19,529 bases of DNA from JABSOG01 sp041583135 (GTDB taxonomy: Bacteria > Pseudomonadota > Gammaproteobacteria > Enterobacterales > Alteromonadaceae): positions 1 to 19,529 of the forward strand of contig JBFHGJ010000110.1 of the NCBI GenBank assembly GCA_041583135.1, written 5' to 3'. Numbering within the stretch: the first letter of the stretch is position 1; each line of letters begins with the position of its first letter. Positions 13,176 through 19,529 of the stretch are shown here, one piece after another. The position numbers and the translations under genes were made by a program. Under the pieces are notes generated by a model, which ran no database searches, was not told where the DNA came from, and saw nothing but the letters and a program-made list of their open reading frames with translations.

Positions 13176-16100
13176 CCCCAATTATCCTTTGTTGATAGCG
13201 CTATGTTGCGCTTATAAGAAGTTGGATAATTCTTCCATCGGCAAAAACCGAGGATACATAAATATACTAGCAGCAAGTAGAATAATCCGCCACCTCCTTT
13301 TGTTTGAATATTGACCGCGCTGGTATTGGGTTCAACAGTCACTGAGACCTTACCAATCGCTTGGGCACCAAGGGCATCTTCAATGCGATATTCAATAGTA
13401 TCGATACCAGTGAAGTCTTCATTGGCGTAATAGGTCAGACTGTTATCGCTTTCAATCGTAACCGTACCATGCTGTGCACCGGCTGCAATCACGCTCAAGC
13501 TATCCCCTTCGATATCACTGTCATTGGCAAGCACGTTGATATTGATGTTCTGACCGGCAATGACTGTCGCGCTATCTTGCCCAGCCACCGGGTTGGCATT
13601 GGGGAGCACCGTCACGGTCAATGTAGCCGAAGCAGTACCACCTTGGCCATCACTGACACCATAAACCACCGTATCTATACCAAAATAATCTAGTGCTGGT
13701 TGGTAATATAACTGGTCATTTTGCACATCGACACTACCGAAAATCGCGTTGGCAGACGAGATCATCAAACTATCGCCATCGGCATCACTGTCATTGGCCA
13801 GCACATCTATCAGCATCGGACTATTCGAGCGCGTCTGCACTTCGTCATTAACCAACAATGGCGTTTGGTTGCTGCTTTGCATCACCGCGACCCCGCCGGG
13901 ATCAACAATGGTACCGTTGGCTGTGCCATCGGCGTCGTTCGGACCACCGTCGGTAATAACCAACTGTACACACCAGTAACCTTCAACCAGCCCTGGCACC
14001 CAAGAATCATCCCCAGGCGGAGGACAGAAGCCAGCCTCACCGGCGCTCGACCATAGTTGCTCACTGGCAGATTGCACAAAGTCTCGCCATAGACCTTGGG
14101 CATTTTGCTTACGATACAAAGCGTTAGAAGGGATCGGCAGCGTCTGCGGCAAGACCACAGAGTATGACTGCCCGGCAACCGGCAAACCGTAGGCGATAAA
14201 GTCAAACACCCCACCGACATTGCTGGCATCTTCATCTATCGACAATTCACCTGAGCCGATGCGTGTGCCACCGCTTTGACCACCCAGAGCCACATCACCC
14301 AGACGCATACAAACGCCCGGATCACCTTCAACCAAATAGCTTGCCTCAGAGGCTGCGGTTTCAGGCAACACGTTACACTCGGCAATCGAGTCTTGATAAT
14401 CCGGGATACCATCGTTGTCGTCATCTTTTAAGCCTTCAACATCATCGGCAATACCATCGTTGTCGCTATCTTGCCCACCGAGCACAGTCGCGCTTTGCTC
14501 CAGCTTCATGGTGATCTGCTTACGGCCCTTATAGTCGGTATCGTCGGCATCCACCACTTCAAGGGTGATATGATACACCCCAGTTTCAATACTACTTGGG
14601 TCGAAGGTAAAGGTGGCGTCATCGCTGTCGATGTCTTGCAAAACACCTTGCTTGTTGGACCAGCTATAATGGTAGAGATTATCGCCGTTCGGGTGGTCAA
14701 TCTCGGCACTGACCACCACCAAACCGTCTTCACGGTTGATCACAAAGCGTTCTTGTTGGGCCTGCGTTGCCACAAGGTTGACCTTAGGGTTCACATTGCG
14801 CTCACTAATGGTCACCGTATGTATCGAACGGGCACCACGATTGACGCTTGATGCCAAGCTCAAAGTTACCGTCTCGTCACCTTCAAACACATTGTCGGCG
14901 AACACATTGAAAGTAATAAAGCCACTGGTGCCCGATTCGATGATCAAGGTGCCCTCTTGCAGATCATGATCAACCCCAGCCTCCGCCGTGCCGCCTATGG
15001 TATAAGGCACCGACAAAGGATAGCTCGGCGCACTGCCGTTGAGACGAATACCTATGGTCACAGCATAGCCTTCAAGTACGGTCTGATCTTTATCGACCGA
15101 TATCAGCGGATTGACCTTAACCAATTGACTGGCGACACTGCTACGTCCGTCACTATCGGTAGCCGTCCAAAACACGGTATGAAGCCCCGGTTTAAAGAAG
15201 GTAGAAACACCATCTAAAGAGACCTGCAACGGATTGCCCAAACGGTCAACCGCCGTCGCCACGCCTAAATCGACCTTAGTTGACAATGCCGTAGCATTAA
15301 CCTCAACATCAGGCGGCGGGGTGATCACCGGCAAATCATTTTGCGACACTTCAATAGTCACCACCACTTTGGCCGCAGCAATACCGCCTTGACCATCACT
15401 GATACGGTATTCAATCACCTCTGCGCCGACGAAACCTTCAATTGGGGCGTAGCGGATCAGATTGGTGTCAAAGTTTAGTGTACCGCTGTTGACCTTCGCC
15501 CCGATAATGCGCAGGCTGTCGCCATCGACATCGATATCATTGGCCAGCGGGTTGATATCAAATGCCAACCAATTGTCACGGGTAATACTGTCGTCAAAGG
15601 CCACTGGTGCATCATTGACTGGCGCAACCACAATGGTCACCGTCACAGGTGCTGAGCTGCCAAGGCCGTCATTGGCTTGGTAGCTAAAGCTATCTGCCCC
15701 GTTAAAATCGCCATTTGGCGTGTAGATCAGTTGTGGCGATTGGCCATTGAGCTGACCATTGGCAGGGCCTGATACGATGCTGAACGTCAACCCATCGCCG
15801 TCAATATCACTGCCGTTTAAACTAAAGGAGACCGATTTATCTTCTTTCAAACTCAAGCTAAAGGCACTGGCTACCGGCAAGTCATTGACACTTTGTACTG
15901 TAATACTCACCGTCGCTTCTTGCGACTGCGCCGTACCATCGCTGACCTTAAAGCTAAAGCCGTCGTTACCGAAGAAGTTTGCCGCAGGGGTGTAAACCAA
16001 ATCCGGCGCGCTACCGCTAAGCTGACCATGGGCCGGACTTGAGCTGAGTTCAAAGCTAAGTGCGCTGTTTTCAACATCGCTGCCGCTAAGGCGAATATTG

Positions 16101-19100
16101 ACGCTCCCGTCTTCTAGTACCTGAATGGTTTGACTGTCGGCCACAGGGACATCGTTCTGAGCACTGACAGCAATAGTGACCGTGGCAAGCGATGATTCGA
16201 TAACGCCATCGCTAGCCGTATAGGTAAAGCTGTCGCTGCCGAAGAAATTGCGGTTTGGCTGATAGCTCAAGTTGGCCCCTGAACCACTAAGCACACCGTT
16301 TTGCGGCTGAGACTTAATCAAGTAGCTGAGGCTATCGCCATCAGGGTCTGAGCCCGCCAATACGATAGCAAGCGCGGTATCTTCCTCGGTACTGAGTGAC
16401 ATATCTCCTGCCGATGGACCATCGTTGGCGTTGATCACCACAACACTCACCATCGCAGTGGCACTTGCCCCTTCTAAGTCGCTGACTTGGTATACAAAGC
16501 TATCTTCGCCGATAAAGTTCGGTGAACCGGTATAGCGTATTTGGCCATTTGCCAAAACCTCGGTGATGCCACCGCTCGCTGAGGAGACCACTGCGACAGA
16601 CTGGGGATTGAGTTGACCATCAACATCCGAATCATTGCCCAGCACATCAATGTCGATAGACGATTCTTCATTAACCTGAACGCTATCGTTGTTGGCGATT
16701 GGCGCATCGTTGACCGCTTCAATAGTCAGTCGTACTGTCGCCACAACCGAGCTGGCCCCAGTGTCATCGACCGCTTGATAACCGAAACTGTCACTGCCGC
16801 TGAAATTTGACCCCGGCGTATAAATAATATTGAGCGCATTGGCAGGGTCGATACTGACTTGACCGTTAGCCGGTGACGACGAGATAGTGACTGCCGATAT
16901 TGAGCCATCAATATCACTATCGTTACCGGTCACGTTGATAGTAAACGCCACGTCTTCTTGCACTATGGCGGTGTCATCGGCAACCGTCGGGGCATCATTG
17001 ATATTGGTAATAGTCACGGTGACCTCAGCCGGTGACGACACAGCTTGCAAATCATCACTCACGGTGTAGCTAAAGCTGTCGCTACCGACATAATCTTTCA
17101 CCGGGGTATAGACAATCGTGCCATCGCTTTGGGCAACCGCTTCACCATGGCTCGCTTGTGCGATAATGGCCACCGAGCTGGCCACCAGCTGTCCATCGAT
17201 ATCACTATCGTTTCCGAGCACATCGATTGTAACTGCCACTTCCTCGTCTGTCGTCGCACTGTCTTGCTGGGTCACTGGGGCATCGTTAGTGCTGGAGATA
17301 TTTAAGCTCACTTTGGCGCTATTTGACACCAAACCACCGCTGTCAGCCACCTTGTAGGTAAAGCTATCACTACCAAAGTAGTTGCTTTGCGCCACAAACT
17401 GCACTTTACCGTCAACAATACTGGCTTGGCCATGACTCGGCGCCTCAACAATTTGCAAGGAGGCCGAATTCAACTGCCCTTGCCCATCCACATCGCTGTC
17501 ATTGACCAGAACATCAATGGTTACTGTCTCATCTTCTGCCAAAGAGATCACATCATCCACAGCTACCGGCGCATCGTTTATCGCCTTAACGCTCACCGTT
17601 ACTACGGTTTCATTTGAAGTAGCCCCATTGAGATCGCTCACAGTGTAAACAAAACGGTCTTCGCCGTTAAAATTGGCATTTGGCGTATAGGTGATCACGC
17701 CGTTGGCCGTATTGATACTGGTTGAACCGTTTTGTGGCGCAGTGACGACCGTGACACTGGCAGGATTCAGGTTGGCATCAATACCGCTGTCGTTATCCAA
17801 TACATCTATCGCGACACTGTTGTCTTCATCAACCGAGCCGCTATCGGCAACGCTCACAGGTGTTGTACTGAGCACAGTAAAACGCCATGCACTGCTGCCG
17901 CTAAGACCGGCAAAGTTATTGCCAGCAGCATCGGCAAATGCGCCACTGCCGACATTAACGTAATAGGCCGTTGCCCCTGAAAGCCTTTCACTCAGCGCCA
18001 AAGTGACGGTCGAGCCGCTAATATTGACACTGGCATCATCAGCAGAGACAGAAAAGACCACACTATCGTCATTGGCCTGTTTCAATTCTATCTGGTTATT
18101 TGAACTGCCGGCGCTGATAGCTTCGCTAAAGCTCATCACTAAGCTCGGCTGCGCTGCGACATCGATTTCACCATTGGCCGGACTAAGTGTAGCCGTAGGT
18201 AACAGCGTGTCTTTGTTGACCGACGCACTGGCAGTAGCGCCGACATTACCTGCACTGTCGCTTAAGGTCACCGATAATGTGATCAGGCCATCGGCCAAAT
18301 TAACAGCGCTGATATTGCTCACAGTCTGATTGGCTGAAGTCACGGTGCCAGATCCTGTCGCGACTGCCGATTGCACATCCGGTAATGTCTCATCGCCTTT
18401 CGCTTGCGCGACACCTTGGCTATCGCTCAAGGTATAGCTATAACTTGCACCGATCTCGGCGTTACTGAAAGTAAAGCTCATCGCGGCTTGGTTGGCCGCA
18501 TTGATATTTACCGCATCAATGGTCACCGCATAACCGCTCGGCGCCGTCTGGTCGTCATCGTTGGCGATCACCACTGTGTCTATTTGACTGCCACTTTCGC
18601 TGGCTGAGCCACCCGAGACACTGACAATTTCAACACTCACGGTCTCATCCGGCTCTTCGGTCGGGTCGTCAATCACGGTCAATGTCACCGCTCCCGAGGT
18701 TTGACCGGCGGCAATGATGATTGTTGCAGGCGCACTGTAGTCACTGCCACTGGTGGCGCTACCGCCATAGCTTAGGCCCACAGTTACCGCTTCAAAAGTT
18801 GGACTGCTAAGGCTTGCGCTAATGCTGGTTGTGCCGCCATTTTCATTAATGCTGTTTTGCGCAATATCCAATGTGACCGAAGTGGTATCGTCATCAGTGA
18901 TCGTCACTGTTGGTTGCTGAGTGCCGCTTTCACTGGCTTTACCGCCGCTCACAGCCGTAATATCGACAATAATGGTTTCATCAGCTTCGACACTGCTATC
19001 TGCCGTGGCGGTTAAAGTGGCAGTGCCTGAGGTTTGACCCGCCGCAATGGTAATACTGCTCGCTGGTGTGGCGTAGTCAGTACCACTGGTTGCCGTGCCG

Positions 19101-19529
19101 CCATAACCCAAAGATACGGTGACCGTCTCATAAGTTGCCTTATCCAATGTCGCCGTCACTGTGCTGCTACCACCGGTTTCTGACATGGTGCTGTTGTTTA
19201 CAGCCAAAGAGACTAAGGCGGTATCGTCATCAGTGATCGTCACTGTTTGTTGCTGAGTGCCACTTTCACTGGCTTTACCGCCGCTCACAGCCGTGATATC
19301 GACAATAATGGTTTCATCAGCTTCGACACTGCCATCTGCGGTGGCGGTTAAAGTGGCGGTGCCAGAGGTTTGACCCGCTGCAATGGTAATACTGCTCGCT
19401 GGTGTGGCGTAGTCAGTACCACTGGTTGCCGTGCCGCTATAACCCAAAGACACGGTGACCGTCTCATAAGTTGCCTTATCCAATGTCGCCGTCACTGTGC
19501 TGCTACCACCGGTTTCTGACATGGTGCTG
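13172..19529 (-). CDS. giant multidomain surface protein (Calx-beta / tandem-95 repeats, GlyGly-CTERM), N-terminus outside window
   Basis: The frame is open to the window edge, so at least 2118 residues are present and the start is missing; the Met at 19522 is inside a repeat. Counting from that Met: two near-identical Calx-beta domains (1-101, 113-213) and a diverged third (214-325); Ig-like (326-438); SwmB/Big-like (441-550); nine tandem-95/cadherin-like repeats (556-1392); HYR-like (1398-1471); a fourth Calx-beta (1472-1574); PKD-like (1578-1676); a thrombospondin-3 calcium segment (1685-1711); a four-Cys region (1712-1882) like the choice-of-anchor U domain; two more cadherin-like repeats (1888-2065). 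The tail has GGGG at 2076-2079, a hydrophobic stretch, then CRWK. This matches GlyGly-CTERM, which rhombosortase processes, but 20 residues follow instead of a few. Calcium-binding Asp motifs recur (DVLGNDSDVDG). Likely a cell-surface or secreted adhesin-like protein, translationally coupled to the barrel gene. Confidence 0.9.
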   Translation of the reverse strand, partial: STMSETGGSSTVTATLDKATYETVTVSLGYSGTATSGTDYATPASSITIAAGQTSGTATLTATADGSVEADETIIVDITAVSGGKASESGTQQQTVTITDDDTALVSLAVNNSTMSETGGSSTVTATLDKATYETVTVSLGYGGTATSGTDYATPASSITIAAGQTSGTATLTATADSSVEADETIIVDITAVSGGKASESGTQQPTVTITDDDTTSVTLDIAQNSINENGGTTSISASLSSPTFEAVTVGLSYGGSATSGSDYSAPATIIIAAGQTSGAVTLTVIDDPTEEPDETVSVEIVSVSGGSASESGSQIDTVVIANDDDQTAPSGYAVTIDAVNINAANQAAMSFTFSNAEIGASYSYTLSDSQGVAQAKGDETLPDVQSAVATGSGTVTSANQTVSNISAVNLADGLITLSVTLSDSAGNVGATASASVNKDTLLPTATLSPANGEIDVAAQPSLVMSFSEAISAGSSNNQIELKQANDDSVVFSVSADDASVNISGSTVTLALSERLSGATAYYVNVGSGAFADAAGNNFAGLSGSSAWRFTVLSTTPVSVADSGSVDEDNSVAIDVLDNDSGIDANLNPASVTVVTAPQNGSTSINTANGVITYTPNANFNGEDRFVYTVSDLNGATSNETVVTVSVKAINDAPVAVDDVISLAEDETVTIDVLVNDSDVDGQGQLNSASLQIVEAPSHGQASIVDGKVQFVAQSNYFGSDSFTYKVADSGGLVSNSAKVSLNISSTNDAPVTQQDSATTDEEVAVTIDVLGNDSDIDGQLVASSVAIIAQASHGEAVAQSDGTIVYTPVKDYVGSDSFSYTVSDDLQAVSSPAEVTVTITNINDAPTVADDTAIVQEDVAFTINVTGNDSDIDGSISAVTISSSPANGQVSIDPANALNIIYTPGSNFSGSDSFGYQAVDDTGASSVVATVRLTIEAVNDAPIANNDSVQVNEESSIDIDVLGNDSDVDGQLNPQSVAVVSSASGGITEVLANGQIRYTGSPNFIGEDSFVYQVSDLEGASATAMVSVVVINANDGPSAGDMSLSTEEDTALAIVLAGSDPDGDSLSYLIKSQPQNGVLSGSGANLSYQPNRNFFGSDSFTYTASDGVIESSLATVTIAVSAQNDVPVADSQTIQVLEDGSVNIRLSGSDVENSALSFELSSSPAHGQLSGSAPDLVYTPAANFFGNDGFSFKVSDGTAQSQEATVSITVQSVNDLPVASAFSLSLKEDKSVSFSLNGSDIDGDGLTFSIVSGPANGQLNGQSPQLIYTPNGDFNGADSFSYQANDGLGSSAPVTVTIVVAPVNDAPVAFDDSITRDNWLAFDINPLANDIDVDGDSLRIIGAKVNSGTLNFDTNLIRYAPIEGFVGAEVIEYRISDGQGGIAAAKVVVTIEVSQNDLPVITPPPDVEVNATALSTKVDLGVATAVDRLGNPLQVSLDGVSTFFKPGLHTVFWTATDSDGRSSVASQLVKVNPLISVDKDQTVLEGYAVTIGIRLNGSAPSYPLSVPYTIGGTAEAGVDHDLQEGTLIIESGTSGFITFNVFADNVFEGDETVTLSLASSVNRGARSIHTVTISERNVNPKVNLVATQAQQERFVINREDGLVVVSAEIDHPNGDNLYHYSWSNKQGVLQDIDSDDATFTFDPSSIETGVYHITLEVVDADDTDYKGRKQITMKLEQSATVLGGQDSDNDGIADDVEGLKDDDNDGIPDYQDSIAECNVLPETAASEASYLVEGDPGVCMRLGDVALGGQSGGTRIGSGELSIDEDASNVGGVFDFIAYGLPVAGQSYSVVLPQTLPIPSNALYRKQNAQGLWRDFVQSASEQLWSSAGEAGFCPPPGDDSWVPGLVEGYWCVQLVITDGGPNDADGTANGTIVDPGGVAVMQSSNQTPLLVNDEVQTRSNSPMLIDVLANDSDADGDSLMISSANAIFGSVDVQNDQLYYQPALDYFGIDTVVYGVSDGQGGTASATLTVTVLPNANPVAGQDSATVIAGQNININVLANDSDIEGDSLSVIAAGAQHGTVTIESDNSLTYYANEDFTGIDTIEYRIEDALGAQAIGKVSVTVEPNTSAVNIQTKGGGGLFYLLLVYLCILGFCRWKNYPTSYKRNIALSTKDNWG
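13235..13297 (-). other. GlyGly-CTERM-like C-terminal sorting signal
   Basis: This encodes GGGGLFYLLLVYLCILGFC followed by RWK: a glycine cluster, one hydrophobic span and a basic end. That is the layout of the rhombosortase-processed tail known in Shewanella and Vibrio. The gene goes on for 20 codons after it, which is longer than usual. No rhombosortase gene is in the window. Confidence 0.65.
13328..13861 (-). repeat. two C-terminal tandem-95/cadherin-like repeats
   Basis: Two units of about 86-89 residues each contain LIDVLANDSDADGDSL or INVLANDSDIEGDSL, followed by a GTVTI-type strand, a YFGIDTVVYGVSD or DFTGIDTIEYRIED strand, and a final VTV strand. They lie after the choice-of-anchor-like domain and just before the sorting tail. 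Confidence 0.8.
13877..14470 (-). other. thrombospondin-type-3 calcium segment plus choice-of-anchor-U-like domain
   Basis: The first 27 residues hold two Asp-rich loops (DSDNDGIADDVEG, DDDNDGIPDYQD). They are followed by about 170 residues with four Cys and a closing ITDGGPNDADGTANGTIVDP. That closing phrase is what I recall for the choice-of-anchor U domain, which usually sits near sorting signals such as GlyGly-CTERM. The name is from memory; the motif is plain in the sequence. Confidence 0.6.
14801..15109 (-). other. isolated fourth Calx-beta-like domain
   Basis: About 103 residues with ISVDKDQTVLEGYAVTIGIR, a YTIGGTAEAGVDHDLQEGTL turn, FEGDETVTLSL and TVTISE. These are the standard Calx-beta landmarks. 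It is set apart from the N-terminal Calx-beta group by the whole tandem-95 array and is clearly diverged from it. Confidence 0.7.
15347..17857 (-). repeat. array of nine tandem-95/cadherin-like repeats
   Basis: Units of 86-93 residues recur from residue 556 to 1392. Two kinds are visible. Units 1-5 carry TIDVLGNDSDIDGQL, then a hydrophobic strand and YTPNANFNGEDRFVYTVSD. Units 6-8 replace the first motif with LSGSDPDGDSLSY and NGQLSGSAPDLVYTP. Unit 9 returns to a NDIDVDGDSL form. The linkers keep NDAPVA or variants. The protein repeats are diverged enough that the DNA units are not near-identical, so the array is old, unlike the Calx-beta pair. Confidence 0.85.
18884..19522 (-). repeat. near-identical tandem Calx-beta repeats, 336-bp period
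   Basis: The stretches 19220-19522 and 18884-19186 encode Calx-beta domains that differ at only three residues over about 100 (S/G, G/S and Q/P) and at few DNA positions. The unit continues past the right edge. A third copy follows towards the C-terminus but is clearly diverged. The pair points to recent duplication, and further identical copies may lie outside the window. Confidence 0.9.

Noticed and set aside
19520..19522. ATG at 19522 as the true start of the giant protein
   Set aside because: The same Met occurs inside the next repeat copy (NNSTMSETGG), the frame stays open to the window edge, and no signal peptide follows, so the real start lies outside.
13172..19529. Long plus-strand frames opposite the giant repeat gene
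   Set aside because: They recur with the repeats, lack ribosome sites and resemble no protein family; they are antisense by-products of biased codon use.
13172..19529. Repeats as a CRISPR array
   Set aside because: The repeated units are about 260-340 bases, in frame and protein-coding; there are no short direct repeats with unique spacers.

Overview
The window reads as chromosomal DNA of a marine gammaproteobacterium, most likely from the Alteromonadales (Shewanella, Pseudoalteromonas, Thalassotalea and relatives). This rests on recognised families only: a protein resembling DUF2982, an Ada/AlkA fusion beside Ogt, an ovothiol locus, and a giant repeat protein ending in a GlyGly-CTERM-like tail. 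Coding density is high and no gap exceeds 190 bases. I see no tRNA, rRNA, CRISPR array, transposase or phage gene.

Layout from left to right. (1) A small secreted EF-hand-like protein (79-762, +) follows the possible tail of an upstream gene. (2) A minus-strand block carries an Ada-type regulator fused to an AlkA glycosylase (1969-3381), Ogt (1508-1969, TGATG-coupled) and a DUF2982-like membrane protein (746-1453) with its own promoter. The first two form an alkylation-damage response in which the usual Ada parts are redistributed over two chains. (3) A DHH-family phosphoesterase (3561-4493, -) is divergent from the next operon. (4) A plus-strand ovothiol operon has three genes: a divergent glutamine-synthetase-like protein (4681-5790), OvoA (5819-7960) and OvoB (7957-9063, ATGA-coupled). 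OvoA joins Cys to His as a sulfoxide and N-methylates the thiohistidine; OvoB cleaves the sulfoxide. The role of the ligase-like first gene is not established and is the most interesting question in the window. (5) A periplasmic metallophosphatase/5'-nucleotidase (9096-10751, -) converges on ovoB across a hairpin and has its own promoter. (6) A minus-strand group enters from beyond the right edge: a giant repeat protein (13172 to beyond 19529), an outer-membrane beta-barrel-like protein that overlaps it by ATGA, and, 21 bases later, an exported amidase.

In the last group the giant protein has Calx-beta, Ig-like, nine plus two tandem-95/cadherin-like, HYR-like, PKD-like, thrombospondin-type-3 and choice-of-anchor-U-like regions before its C-terminal sorting tail. 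Its N-terminus lies outside the window. The genes look co-transcribed and suggest a surface protein with envelope-located partners, but no shared function can be proved from sequence alone.
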